Positions 17,881-26,741 of a stretch of 64,000 nt of DNA are shown one piece after another. The notes below the pieces were generated by a model. That model searched no databases and was not told the DNA's origin. It saw only the letters and a list, made by a program, of their open reading frames with translations. The DNA comes from Flavobacterium sp. NKUCC04_CG. Its GTDB lineage: Bacteria > Bacteroidota > Bacteroidia > Flavobacteriales > Flavobacteriaceae. Position numbers and translations under genes: made by a program. Within the stretch, counting starts at the first letter, position 1. Each line of letters starts with the position of its first letter. The stretch covers positions 124,001 through 188,000 of the forward strand of contig NZ_JAHKRA010000005.1 of the NCBI RefSeq assembly GCF_019345525.1, read 5' to 3'.

Positions 17881-18759
17881 TCATTTTTTAGGATATAAGG
17901 CGCGAAAGGCATTAAAGATTGCTGGCTGTGTTACGGTAGCATGATCTTCTTCCGGTAAAAAATCAAAAATGACTTTTACTTCATCGGATAAACCCAACTT
18001 TATTTTGTTTGCCAACTTCTCGGCATCTTCTTCCATGATATGGTTTTTAGAACCGTCTATGGAGCCTTCTTTTCCAACGCCTATATAAACAGCTGTCGGC
18101 TTCTTATAGTCCGCTTTTAGGATAGGGGAATCCATTTTTAATAAGGCACCGTCATTCCACCATAAACTCGGACTAATGATGATGTATTTATCAAAGAGCT
18201 GTGGCTTGGTCAATAGCATTTCGGTTACCAGAAGTCCTGCTAAGGATTGACCGATGATCATTTTTGAAGGAGAGGTATTATATCGGCTTTCGATATAAGG
18301 CTGTAATTCGCTTTCCAGAAAAGCGATAAATTTTTCGGACCCACCGTTGTTGGGAATCATTTCTTTTTGGGAGGCTATCGTGGTTAATGAAGTGAAATCC
18401 CGTTTTCTTTGAGTATTAGCAATACCAACAACTATGCTTTCTGGTATGCGATTGATCCAAGAGAAAGTATTGTATTTAACCAATCCAACTACGGGTATAA
18501 AATCTTCATCTGCAGAACCGTCTAACAGGTAAATGACAGGATAAGCTTTATCGGAGTTGTAATCTTCCGGTAGGTATATATTTAAAGTACGGTCTTCTTG
18601 AAGTAATTCAGAATACAAGTTTATGGTTTTGCCCAAAACAAAGTCTTTTTCAATGTTTTGTATAGGGGATTCTGATTTTTCTGAGTAAGTAGACATTGGA
18701 GATTTACAAGCGATAAGGCTGATAAATGCCAACGGTAACCATGCTAATTTATAGTTCAT
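17881..18759 (-). CDS. Lipoprotein alpha/beta-hydrolase, esterase of the IroE/Fes-like group
   Basis: A 292-residue envelope lipoprotein: signal MNYKLAWLPLAFISLIAC with the lipobox Cys18. The esterase domain has the nucleophile elbow GQSLAG (Ser172), an oxyanion-side YLLDGSADEDF stretch near residue 78, and a late His in EEDHATV. Members of this group hydrolyse siderophore or other esters. It is a single gene with no iron-uptake neighbours in view, so the substrate stays open. Confidence 0.85.
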   Translation of the reverse strand: MNYKLAWLPLAFISLIACKSPMSTYSEKSESPIQNIEKDFVLGKTINLYSELLQEDRTLNIYLPEDYNSDKAYPVIYLLDGSADEDFIPVVGLVKYNTFSWINRIPESIVVGIANTQRKRDFTSLTTIASQKEMIPNNGGSEKFIAFLESELQPYIESRYNTSPSKMIIGQSLAGLLVTEMLLTKPQLFDKYIIISPSLWWNDGALLKMDSPILKADYKKPTAVYIGVGKEGSIDGSKNHIMEEDAEKLANKIKLGLSDEVKVIFDFLPEEDHATVTQPAIFNAFRALYPKK

Positions 18760-18872
18760 TTGTAAGAATTGGAAATAAAGTCAAATTAATGAAATTTTTC
18801 CGACATGCTATGCCCAACTGCTATAGTATTTGCGTGATCGTATTTATTTTTAATTTGAAATTGAATTGTAAA

Positions 18873-18905
18873 GAGTAAGTCCCTCTGAAATAAAGAGGGG
18901 CTTAC
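18873..18905 (-). terminator. Hairpin terminator after the DUF4870 gene
   Basis: GTAAGtCCCTCT ... AGAGGGgCTTAC forms an 11-bp stem with one mismatch, directly downstream of the minus-strand gene at 18924. Confidence 0.65.
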
Positions 18906-18923
18906 TTAGGTAATTTGGTGGGA

Positions 18924-19247
18924 TTAGTCGATAAAACTAAAACGTGTTTCAAATGCTTTACCGATTAGGGGTAGTGGTTTTTTTTCTGAATTAGCAGCGT
19001 TGATAATACCAATAACCAACAGTATAAAGAAGATAATACCTAAGAAGGATAAAATACCAAGTATGGGCATGATTAACGTAAGTATGTTAATGGCTATTTG
19101 AAATAATATACTACACACGGCAAGTCCAAGCGATTGTTTAAGATGATATTTCAATAAATCATCAGCTGTATCTTTTCCTCCAAAATAGGCAACTAACCAC
19201 CCAATAAGTGTAATATAAGAAATAATTGAAAATGATTTGTTATCCAT
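18924..19247 (-). CDS. DUF4870-like membrane protein
   Basis: A 107-residue membrane protein with three or four helices. The order of motifs, SYITLIGWLVAYF near the start, the HLKQSLGLAV helix and the end IGIINAANSEKKPLPLIG, matches the DUF4870 (TIC20-like) pattern. No enzymatic role is known. It is a single gene with its own terminator. Confidence 0.85.
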   Translation of the reverse strand: MDNKSFSIISYITLIGWLVAYFGGKDTADDLLKYHLKQSLGLAVCSILFQIAINILTLIMPILGILSFLGIIFFILLVIGIINAANSEKKPLPLIGKAFETRFSFID

Positions 19248-19352
19248 AGCGATACCATTTAGAATTAATTTCTATAAAAATAATAAAAATATGTACTGAA
19301 AATATATAATAAAATTATATTAAGGAATGGATTTGTTTAAAAGAGCTTTTTT

Positions 19353-19385
19353 TCAAAAAAAAGGCCGACACTAGGCCGACCTCAT
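19353..19385 (-). terminator. Terminator of the Cys/Met-type PLP enzyme gene
   Basis: On the minus strand a GGCC-tagtgtc-GGCC hairpin is followed by a run of T. The sequence also contains the direct repeat GGCCGAC. Confidence 0.6.
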
Positions 19386-19411
19386 TTACAAATGTTGTTA
19401 TTACCTTATTT

Positions 19412-20614
19412 TTATAGTATATGCAATTCTTTCATACACGCTTTCATCGCTTGATAGGTTCTTTCAATATCATTGTCTAATCCAATTGAAATACGAATTA
19501 AACCGTCTGTTAGTCCCATGTCTTTTTGTTCATCCAAAGGAATCTCAGACGAGGTAGAAGTACCCGGCGCACTAAATAAGGTTTTATAAAAGCCTAAACT
19601 CACTGCGAGATATCCCAAATTATTGTTTTGCATAAGCTCCATCAGGGCATTGGCCTTGTCAAGAGTTCCCACATCGATGGTCAACATACCCCCAAAACCA
19701 TATTGAGGATTAATCATGCCTTTATATCTTGAATGACTTGGATGACTTTCTAAGCCAGGATAAACCGTTTTAATACCGTCTAATTCCATCTTTTGAGCTA
19801 AATATTGAGCATTGTAGCTGTGTTGTTTGATTCGGATATGCAGGGTGCGCAAGTTTTTTAAAATACTGGAAGCACGCAAACTGTCCATGGTTGGTCCCAA
19901 TAACATACAAGCACCATCATTTACACTTTTTAAGGCATTGATAAATTCACTAGACGCACAAATAACACCACCAACAGTATCGCTACTGCCGTTAATATAT
20001 TTGGTTAGACTGTGTATTACCACATCAGCCCCCAATTGAATTGGGGCCACAGATAGAGGGGAAAAAGTATTATCGACAACCAATGTTAATTGGTGTTTTT
20101 TAGCCAATTGAGCTAATGCTTCAATATCTGCTACTTCCAATAAAGGATTACTAACCGTTTCACAATAAAGTACTTTAGTATTTGGTGTGATTGCCGCTTC
20201 AACGACCTCGATTTTAGTTATATCGACAAAAGTTGTTTTAATACCAAATCCAGGTAGGAAATTCTTCATAAAAGCATAGGTCCCACCATAGATTGTTCTA
20301 CTAGAAACAATATGATCATTGCTTTTACAAAGTTGTAAAAGTGTTGATGTTATAGCTCCCATTCCAGAAGCGGTAACATTAGCTGCTTCAGACCCTTCCA
20401 TCACTGCTAAGGCTTGTGCTAAATACAGATTACTCGGGGAGGAGTGACGCGAATATAGATAACAACCGTCTGTGTTACCCTCAAAGGTATCAAACATGGT
20501 TTTAGCAGATAGAAAAGTATAAGTAGAAGAATCGGATATAGACGGGTTTACACCTCCAAATTCTCCAAAATATTGTAAATCTTGAATATTGTCGGCGGCA
20601 TCAAAATTTTTCAT
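19412..20614 (-). CDS. Cys/Met-metabolism PLP-dependent enzyme (gamma-lyase/gamma-synthase type)
   Basis: A cytoplasmic fold-type I PLP enzyme of 400 residues. It shows YLYSRHSSPSN (phosphate-binding Tyr/Arg loop), the substrate-side VTASGMGAI, DNTFSPL and the Schiff-base lysine in VIHSLTKYING. This matches methionine gamma-lyase, cystathionine gamma-lyase and O-acetylhomoserine sulfhydrylase; sequence alone cannot separate them. ATG 20614 (MKNFDAADNIQ) was chosen over an in-frame ATG nine codons earlier because relatives start there and a TTATTTTG box lies just upstream. Confidence 0.88.
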   Translation of the reverse strand: MKNFDAADNIQDLQYFGEFGGVNPSISDSSTYTFLSAKTMFDTFEGNTDGCYLYSRHSSPSNLYLAQALAVMEGSEAANVTASGMGAITSTLLQLCKSNDHIVSSRTIYGGTYAFMKNFLPGFGIKTTFVDITKIEVVEAAITPNTKVLYCETVSNPLLEVADIEALAQLAKKHQLTLVVDNTFSPLSVAPIQLGADVVIHSLTKYINGSSDTVGGVICASSEFINALKSVNDGACMLLGPTMDSLRASSILKNLRTLHIRIKQHSYNAQYLAQKMELDGIKTVYPGLESHPSHSRYKGMINPQYGFGGMLTIDVGTLDKANALMELMQNNNLGYLAVSLGFYKTLFSAPGTSTSSEIPLDEQKDMGLTDGLIRISIGLDNDIERTYQAMKACMKELHIL

Positions 20615-20948
20615 CAGTATAGTTTTAACGTTGAATTTCAAAATAAGGGAAATAATATTGAAATAGCAATAAGTTTGGTATAATTAAGTGTATTTAGTTT
20701 ATATATCATAATATTTCTAAAATATATAGTTTAATATTCTGTTTTAATAGATTAATAGTAGTAAATTAAACTAGATAAAATCCTTTTCAGTCGATTTGCC
20801 GAACTAGCCATTTAAAAGCGAACAGTTTTGATTTTTAATCAACTATTAAATGCGTATCAATGGAATTAAAAGAGATTGCTAGCTTTTTTTATAGGGAGCT
20901 ATTAAAAAAAACTTTTCTCTAATTTCTTCTCTAGTTGGTATAAAATCG
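20615..20948. other. Intergenic region between divergent genes
   Basis: AT-rich; it holds the promoters of the PLP enzyme and lpd. I looked for a SAM or other riboswitch before the PLP gene and saw none. Confidence 0.5.
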
Positions 20949-20956
20949 TAAATTTG
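20949..20956 (+). promoter_or_regulatory. -7 promoter box of lpd
   Basis: TAAATTTG, a perfect TAnnTTTG, 37 bases before the start codon. Confidence 0.55.
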
Positions 20957-20993
20957 TTCTTTTAAATAATATACACAACATAAACATAATATT

Positions 20994-22397
20994 ATGAGTT
21001 CATTTGACGTAGTTATAATTGGTTCAGGACCTGGTGGATATATCTCTGCCATTCGTTGTGCTCAATTAGGATTTAACACTGCTATTATTGAAAAATATTC
21101 AGCATTAGGAGGTACTTGTTTAAATGTAGGATGTATTCCTTCAAAAGCTTTATTGTCTTCATCACATCACGTAGAAGAAATGGCTCACTTTGCAGAACAC
21201 GGAATTGAAATTCCAGCTGATGTAAAAATTAATATTGAGAAAATGATTGCTCGTAAGCAAGAAGTAGTCGATCAGACGGTTGCTGGAGTAAAGTACTTAA
21301 TGGGTAAAAATAAAATTACCGTATTTGAAGGAGTTGGTTCTTTTGAAAGTGCAACGGTAATAAACATAACTAAAGCAGACGGAACAGTAGAGAAAATTGA
21401 GGCAAAGAATACGGTTATTGCAACGGGATCGAAGCCATCATCTTTACCTTTTATCACTTTAGATAAAGAGAGAATCATCACTTCTACTGAAGCTTTAAAT
21501 TTAAAGGAAATTCCAAAACACTTGGTTGTTATTGGAGGAGGTGTTATTGGATTGGAATTAGGTCAAGTATATTTAAGACTAGGAGCTCAGGTTTCTGTTG
21601 TTGAATTTGCCGACCGTGTTATCCCGGGAATGGATGCTACTTTGTCGAAAGAATTGACTAAGGTATTGAAAAAACAAGGTATGAAGTTTTATACTTCACA
21701 TAAAGTTCAATCGGTAAAACGCGCGGGAAGTGCGATTACTGTTGAAGCCGAAAATAAAAAAGGAGAAATCATTACTTTAGAAGGTGATTACGCTTTAGTA
21801 GCTGTTGGGCGTCGTCCGTATACTGACGGATTGAATGCAGAAAAGGCAGGTGTAAAATTAACGGATAGAGGTCAAGTTGAAGTTAATGATCACTTACAAA
21901 CATCTGTTTCTCATATTTATGCTATTGGCGATGTCATTCGCGGCGCTATGTTAGCCCATAAAGCAGAGGAAGAAGGAGTTATGGTTGCTGAGATTATTGC
22001 TGGACAAAAACCACATATTGATTATAATTTAATTCCTGGAGTAGTTTATACTTGGCCAGAAGTTTCGGCAGTAGGTAAAACAGAAGAACAATTAAAAGAA
22101 GCTGGTGTAGCATATAAATTGGGAAGTTTTCCATTTAAAGCATTAGGTCGTGCTAGAGCTAGTGGAGATTTAGACGGTTTGGTAAAGGTTTTAGCCGATG
22201 CTACTACAGATGAAGTGCTTGGGGTTCATATTATTGGCGCTCGTGCGGCTGACTTGATAGCAGAAGCCGTTGTAGCTATGGAATTCCGTGCGTCTGCTGA
22301 AGATATCGCTAGATCATCTCACGCGCATCCAACCTTTGCAGAAGCCTTTAAAGAGGCAGCATTAGCAGCAACGGACAACAGAGCTTTAAATATATAA
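20994..22397 (+). CDS. lpdA: Dihydrolipoyl dehydrogenase (E3)
   Basis: This flavoprotein reoxidises dihydrolipoamide of the 2-oxoacid dehydrogenase and glycine-cleavage complexes, passing electrons to NAD+. It has 467 residues. It shows the FAD motif IIGSGPGGY (8-16), the redox disulfide Cys42/Cys47 (GGTCLNVGCIPSK), the NAD motif VVIGGGVIGLELG, the second FAD motif YAIGDV, and the catalytic His-Glu pair in the C-terminal HAHPTFAE. It is monocistronic with its own promoter and terminator; no E1 or E2 gene is nearby. Confidence 0.97.
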   Translation: MSSFDVVIIGSGPGGYISAIRCAQLGFNTAIIEKYSALGGTCLNVGCIPSKALLSSSHHVEEMAHFAEHGIEIPADVKINIEKMIARKQEVVDQTVAGVKYLMGKNKITVFEGVGSFESATVINITKADGTVEKIEAKNTVIATGSKPSSLPFITLDKERIITSTEALNLKEIPKHLVVIGGGVIGLELGQVYLRLGAQVSVVEFADRVIPGMDATLSKELTKVLKKQGMKFYTSHKVQSVKRAGSAITVEAENKKGEIITLEGDYALVAVGRRPYTDGLNAEKAGVKLTDRGQVEVNDHLQTSVSHIYAIGDVIRGAMLAHKAEEEGVMVAEIIAGQKPHIDYNLIPGVVYTWPEVSAVGKTEEQLKEAGVAYKLGSFPFKALGRARASGDLDGLVKVLADATTDEVLGVHIIGARAADLIAEAVVAMEFRASAEDIARSSHAHPTFAEAFKEAALAATDNRALNI

Positions 22398-22425
22398 TTA
22401 TAAGTTGTAATCTTTTGTTATACTA

Positions 22426-22460
22426 AGTATCCCGATAAAACCATATCGGGATTCTTATTT
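22426..22460 (+). terminator. Terminator of lpd
   Basis: ATCCCGATA-aaacca-TATCGGGAT hairpin followed by a T-rich stretch. Confidence 0.8.
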
Positions 22461-22744
22461 TTAAGATAGGAAGAGTTTACGGTTTAGAATAAGCACAGTT
22501 TACGTCTAAGGAATTGCTTCTTTAAATTAAAAAAGAAACAAGTTTTATAATACGAAGTAAAATAAAACACCTGTGATTTGGGAAGTATATTAAAGGAATC
22601 TAAAGTTGTGATTTTTTTAAAAATTTTGATAAGAAATAAAAATAAGCTTTATTTGTAATTAATTAAGAATGTTATTTTGAACTTTCTTACTTAGGAGGGG
22701 TGAATAAAATGTATAATTGTTAAAATATTTTTTTGTAAATACAA
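22461..22744. other. Intergenic region before the lipoprotein gene
   Basis: AT-rich. It contains an AGGAGGGG run near 22693-22700 and possible TAnnTTTG-like boxes near 22725-22735, the likely promoter of the next gene. No coding trace was seen. Confidence 0.45.
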
Positions 22745-23305
22745 ATGAAAAAAAACTTGTTTTTGAGTTTAATTGGATTAGCTCTATTAGTTGGTGCCTG
22801 TTCTAAAAGTGATGATAATAAAGATGAAAATGAAGATTTGGTTTTCAATGCTCCTTATTATCCAATAAAAGATATACAAGATTTAAAATCTAAAACGACC
22901 TGGTATTACGAAGGTGCCAAGATTGGTTCTAAAAAATATGGAGCCATATCTAAGAGTAATTGCATTTCTAAAAATATGCTAACATTTGTTAAAACCTCAA
23001 ATGGCGAAAGCGATTCTATGATTTATGATAGTTATGACGGAGCGGGTATCCTTGAAAAGGGATGTAAATTAGATTTTAGAAGAGCAATGAAGTCGGTAAA
23101 GTTGACTTCTGAAGGGAAGATATTTGTCGAAATTTATGATTTTGTATATGACAGTTCTAACAATGAACAGATAAAAGAAGAGATTTATAAAGGAAATTTA
23201 GAAGTAGGTTTTCAAAAAGACATGTTGCGTATCGAAGATAAATTTACTCATTATAACGGCAATGAGAAAGTCTATTTGTATTTTAAGTCAGCGTCTATTA
23301 AGTAA
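22745..23305 (+). CDS. Lipoprotein of unknown function, lipocalin-like size
   Basis: I do not recognise a named family. The 186-residue product has a lipoprotein signal (LIGLALLVGAC, Cys19) followed by an acidic SKSDDNKDENED stretch, as in surface-exposed Bacteroidota lipoproteins. The remainder is rich in beta strands (TTWYYEG, IFVEIYDFVY, KVYLYFKSASI), the size and texture of small lipocalin-like proteins. It is followed by a strong terminator and is probably monocistronic. Confidence 0.75.
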   Translation: MKKNLFLSLIGLALLVGACSKSDDNKDENEDLVFNAPYYPIKDIQDLKSKTTWYYEGAKIGSKKYGAISKSNCISKNMLTFVKTSNGESDSMIYDSYDGAGILEKGCKLDFRRAMKSVKLTSEGKIFVEIYDFVYDSSNNEQIKEEIYKGNLEVGFQKDMLRIEDKFTHYNGNEKVYLYFKSASIK

Positions 23306-23333
23306 ACTCAGCTTAATGTCAATTAAATAAAAA

Positions 23334-23371
23334 AACTATTACAAGTCATTTCTGGTAATAGTTTTTTTTAT
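23334..23371 (+). terminator. Terminator of the lipoprotein gene
   Basis: AACTATTAC ... GTAATAGTT hairpin followed by T8. Confidence 0.85.
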
Positions 23372-23457
23372 TGAGAAAATATAGTGACAATATCATAAAA
23401 AAATATTTTCGGCACGTAAATTGGAACCATAATTAATATAACTCAATAGCATTTATT

Positions 23458-23862
23458 ATGAAAATAACACACGATTCCCAAAATAAGCAGCTTGAAATTC
23501 AAGACGACATGAAATCCTTACTTGGAGCTCAACGCATCGTGGTGTCGATTGTATTAATAACAGCTGTAGCCAAAATGTTCTTAATCGATTGGAATACTAT
23601 CGATCTATACGATTATGTATTTATTCTTATTCTAGGGATATTTACTTATTTGTTTATCAAAAATTTTTTCTTTAAAACGAGTGCAGCAATTATTAAAATC
23701 GAAGATATAAGCTATCTTAAAAAAGCTAAGGGAATACGTTCTAAGGCGTATCTCAAATTGAAAAATGGAAAAATCCGCGAGTTTTCAAATATCCGCTCTC
23801 GCGATGAACAAATCGATATTCCGTCCAAGATGAGGAAGGCGGGTATAATGATTAAAGTATAA
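23458..23862 (+). CDS. Two-helix membrane protein of unknown function
   Basis: A 134-residue protein with two membrane helices (about 27-44 and 52-72) and a basic cytoplasmic C-terminal domain (KKAKGIRSKAYLKLKNGKIREF). I do not recognise the family. Its stop TAA shares its last base with the ATG of the tag gene, so the two are translationally coupled. Confidence 0.75.
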   Translation: MKITHDSQNKQLEIQDDMKSLLGAQRIVVSIVLITAVAKMFLIDWNTIDLYDYVFILILGIFTYLFIKNFFFKTSAAIIKIEDISYLKKAKGIRSKAYLKLKNGKIREFSNIRSRDEQIDIPSKMRKAGIMIKV

Positions 23863-24422
23863 TGGAAATTAGTAAAAAAACATATTGCCAATTTGTCAAT
23901 GCTCTAGAGCCGGAGACCTTAAATCCAAATAAAAATTATCACGACAACGAATATGGGTTTCCTATTGGTGATGATAATGAACTCTTTGCCCGATTGATTT
24001 TAGAGATAAATCAAGCCGGATTAAGTTGGTCTTTGATTTTGCGTAAAAAGGAACATTTTTACGAAGCCTATGACGCGTTTGAACTCAATAAAGTAGCGGC
24101 CTATAAGCAGAAGGACATCGATAGATTGTTGCAGAATTCCAATATAATTAGAAACAAGCTCAAGATTCATGCAGCGATTTACAATGCTAAACAGATTGTG
24201 AAAATTCAAGATGAAATGGGTTCATTTAAAAATTGGCTAGATTTTCATCATCCTAAGGATAAGGATAATTGGGTGTCTTTATTTAAGAAACACTTTAAGT
24301 TTGTAGGAGGTGAAATAGTCAATGAATTTTTAATGAGTAGTGGTTATTTACCAGGAGCTCATGAACCCGATTGTCCAATTTATTCTAAAGTATTAGATGC
24401 CCAACCCGCGTGGAATTTATAG
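23862..24422 (+). CDS. tag: DNA-3-methyladenine glycosylase I
   Basis: This base-excision-repair enzyme releases 3-methyladenine from alkylated DNA. It has 186 residues. The N-terminal zinc Cys is Cys6, followed by YHDNEYGFP; the LILEINQAGLSWSLILRKKEHFYEAYDAF block is the family signature, and Glu and Trp in it line the base pocket. The C-terminal His-Cys pair (HEPDCP) completes the zinc site. It starts one base overlapping the upstream membrane-protein gene and lies 62 bases before the HipA-like kinase. Confidence 0.95.
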   Translation: MEISKKTYCQFVNALEPETLNPNKNYHDNEYGFPIGDDNELFARLILEINQAGLSWSLILRKKEHFYEAYDAFELNKVAAYKQKDIDRLLQNSNIIRNKLKIHAAIYNAKQIVKIQDEMGSFKNWLDFHHPKDKDNWVSLFKKHFKFVGGEIVNEFLMSSGYLPGAHEPDCPIYSKVLDAQPAWNL

Positions 24423-24484
24423 TTAGAGAATGGTATTAATAGTCCATTACAGATTAATATTTGTTTATTAAAAAGCTTACGAAT

Positions 24485-25282
24485 ATGAAAAAACACCAAT
24501 TTAATCTTCGCACTGTGAATGTTACTCGATACATTACACCGTTGAGAGAAGGTGGCTCACTTCCAGCCTTGGCAGATGCTGATGATGGATTTAAGTATGT
24601 TTTAAAATTTAAAGGAGCAGGACATGGTGTAAAGGCACTAATTGCCGAACTGTTAGGCGGTGAAATTGCTAGATATTTGCAACTGGATGTACCTGAAATT
24701 GTTTTTGCTCATTTGGATGAAGCTTTTGGAAGAACCGAAGCAGATGAAGAAATTCAAGATTTATTGCAATTTAGTCAGGGATTAAATCTCGCCTTACATT
24801 TTCTGTCAGGGTCTTTGACTTATGATCCCGCTACTACAGAAGTAGAGGAGTTACTCGCATCGAAGATTGTCTGGTTGGATGCTTTTATCACTAATGTTGA
24901 CAGAACTTTTAGAAATACCAACCTGTTGTTTTGGCATAGGGAATTGTGGTTAATAGATCACGGTGCTGCTTTTTATTTTCATCACGCATTTACCAATTGG
25001 GAAAAAAGCGCAATAACCCCTTTTGCTTTAATTAAGGACCATGTATTGTTACCCAAAGCATCTCAGTTAGATTTGGTTGACAAACAATTTAAGGAAATAT
25101 TGAACCCAACAGTTCTTAAATCTATTGTTGACTTAATTCCAGAAGAATGGTTAGAGTGGGAGGGTTCAGAATGGAATCCAGAGCAAATTAGAGGCATTTA
25201 TTTGTCTTTTTTAACAACGAGACTGGCGCATTCAGAACTATTTATTAATGAAGCTAAAAAAGCACGACATGCACTTGTATGA
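24485..25282 (+). CDS. HipA-like kinase without a HipB partner
   Basis: A 265-residue protein of the HipA-like kinase group. Active-site elements appear intact: ATP-site lysine near 41-43 (YVLKFKG), a helix glutamate Glu60 (GEIARYL), the catalytic loop NVDRTFRNTNLL (Asp139, Asn144/146) and the metal Asp158 (LWLIDHGAA). It is much shorter than E. coli HipA (440 residues) and lacks its N-subdomain. No HipB-like helix-turn-helix gene is adjacent; instead the stop overlaps the DUF3037 gene by 14 bases. ATG 24485 was chosen over ATG 24461 because relatives begin near the basic MKKHQF segment. The target is unknown. Confidence 0.85.
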   Translation: MKKHQFNLRTVNVTRYITPLREGGSLPALADADDGFKYVLKFKGAGHGVKALIAELLGGEIARYLQLDVPEIVFAHLDEAFGRTEADEEIQDLLQFSQGLNLALHFLSGSLTYDPATTEVEELLASKIVWLDAFITNVDRTFRNTNLLFWHRELWLIDHGAAFYFHHAFTNWEKSAITPFALIKDHVLLPKASQLDLVDKQFKEILNPTVLKSIVDLIPEEWLEWEGSEWNPEQIRGIYLSFLTTRLAHSELFINEAKKARHALV

Positions 25283-25643
25283 GTATTCCATCATTCGATT
25301 TTTACCTCAGGTAGAACGCGAAGAGTTTTTTAATATAGGTGTGATTGTTTTCTGTAAGCAATCCAAGTTTATAAACGCTAAATTTTATGTCGATAAAGCC
25401 AAGTTTGACCTATTTAAAACAGAAATCGAATTTCGTGATTTGATAGATTACATTCAAGCTTTTGAAAATATAGCCTTAGGCAAAGCGCAAAGCGGTCCTA
25501 TAGCAAAAATGGAGGTCTCAGAACGTTTTAGGTGGCTAACTGCCGTGCGCAGTTCTTGCATACAAACTTCCAGGCCGCATCCGGGACGTACTTTGGATTT
25601 GGACGCATTGACTACCCAATTATTTCATGAAAATATACTTTAA
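25269..25643 (+). CDS. DUF3037 protein
   Basis: A 124-residue protein matching the DUF3037 pattern: start MHLYEYSIIRFLPQVEREEF, then NIGVIVFC, an acidic helix, and a late RFRWLTAVRSS and RPHPGRT segment. The function is unknown. It overlaps the 3' end of the HipA-like kinase gene by 14 bases, a sign of tight translational coupling, and I recall the two families being neighbours in other genomes. It could be a regulator, substrate or antidote of the kinase; this is inference. Confidence 0.85.
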   Translation: MHLYEYSIIRFLPQVEREEFFNIGVIVFCKQSKFINAKFYVDKAKFDLFKTEIEFRDLIDYIQAFENIALGKAQSGPIAKMEVSERFRWLTAVRSSCIQTSRPHPGRTLDLDALTTQLFHENIL

Positions 25644-25670
25644 AAAAAGGGAGCCTTGGCTCCCTTTTTT
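25643..25670. terminator. Bidirectional terminator
   Basis: GGGAGCC-tt-GGCTCCC between A7 and T6, shared by the DUF3037 and racemase-like genes. Confidence 0.88.
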
Positions 25671-26739
25671 ATTCTATTTTCTTTTCGACATAATCCGAAT
25701 TCATAATTCGAAGTATCCCCATATAATTCATCTTAAAAGGGATCAAATCCCCAACTTTTACTTTATGCTGATTTTGATCCAAATCGATTACAATCATATC
25801 CGAACTGGCACCAACAATTTTCATATTGGAATCCGCAGGTGTAATATGGTCAATTTCAATATCTAGTAAACCCAAATCGATGATGGCTCTATAGTTGATA
25901 CTTCCTTCCAAGGAGGAATCGAATTCCGTTTTATCTCCCAAGAGATTTAATCCCATTTCTCCTGATGGTATCATCGGTTTTTCATGCAATTCAATCACTT
26001 CGGCATAGAGTTTAAAAACGTCGTAATGCATATTGTCAATTAACGTATTATCATATACGTTAGTCCCCAAATACAAGCTTTCACCAACCCTAAAATGATT
26101 GATGGATACCGGAAGACTACCATTTAATATTAAGGGAATCGTAACGGAAGCACCGCCTGACAAAAACTTGATCTCTCGATCAAACTTAATCTCTAAAATT
26201 TGTTTGTACAACGACAATTGTATTAGTTTATCGGCATTGGGCAGTACACCATACATACAGGTTAAGTTAGTCCCGATTCCAATAATTTCAATATGAGGAA
26301 GTTCAAATACTTGTTCGTAAAAAGAGATCAGACTATCTCCCAAAATTCCTTCGCGCAGTTCGCCCAACTCAACCATAATAACTACTTTGTGAAGTACATT
26401 TTGTTTTACAGCTGCTTTGGACAACAGTTTGATGGTTTCCAATTCGGTATTAAAACTGATATTGGCATACTTAACTATTTTGTCTATACTTCGCTTTGGT
26501 GGCGGTTTGATATAAATGGTTTCTACATTGGGGTTAATTTTCTTAACCATCTGTAAGTTGGATGCTCTAGAATCACAAATTTGTTTGGGATTGAGCTCAA
26601 GTAATTTTTCTAAATACAGTTCATTGCCACAGAGCAGTTTGGCGACTATAGCCCATTCAATGTTTTTACTCTGGAAAACACTATCTAATGTCCGAAAATT
26701 ATCTTTTAGTTTTTGTGTGTTTAAGGTAATAAATGCCAT
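25669..26739 (-). CDS. Alanine/ornithine racemase-like PLP enzyme (fold type III)
   Basis: A 356-residue PLP enzyme with the alanine-racemase barrel. The Schiff-base lysine is Lys34 (WAIVAKLLCGN). Other family features are VMVELGELREG-type sequence near residue 120, GTNLTCMYG, and the phosphate-binding SGGASVT loop. It lacks a full alanine-racemase C-terminal set, and resembles the group that includes ornithine racemase and YhfX. The upstream GNAT gene ends 2 bases before it, so they form an operon. The amino-acid substrate cannot be deduced. Confidence 0.85.
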   Translation of the reverse strand: MAFITLNTQKLKDNFRTLDSVFQSKNIEWAIVAKLLCGNELYLEKLLELNPKQICDSRASNLQMVKKINPNVETIYIKPPPKRSIDKIVKYANISFNTELETIKLLSKAAVKQNVLHKVVIMVELGELREGILGDSLISFYEQVFELPHIEIIGIGTNLTCMYGVLPNADKLIQLSLYKQILEIKFDREIKFLSGGASVTIPLILNGSLPVSINHFRVGESLYLGTNVYDNTLIDNMHYDVFKLYAEVIELHEKPMIPSGEMGLNLLGDKTEFDSSLEGSINYRAIIDLGLLDIEIDHITPADSNMKIVGASSDMIVIDLDQNQHKVKVGDLIPFKMNYMGILRIMNSDYVEKKIE

Positions 26740-26741
26740 GA

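Noticed and set aside
24485..25643. Calling the HipA-like gene a classic hipBA toxin-antitoxin
   Set aside because: No HipB-like helix-turn-helix gene is adjacent and the protein lacks the HipA N-subdomain.
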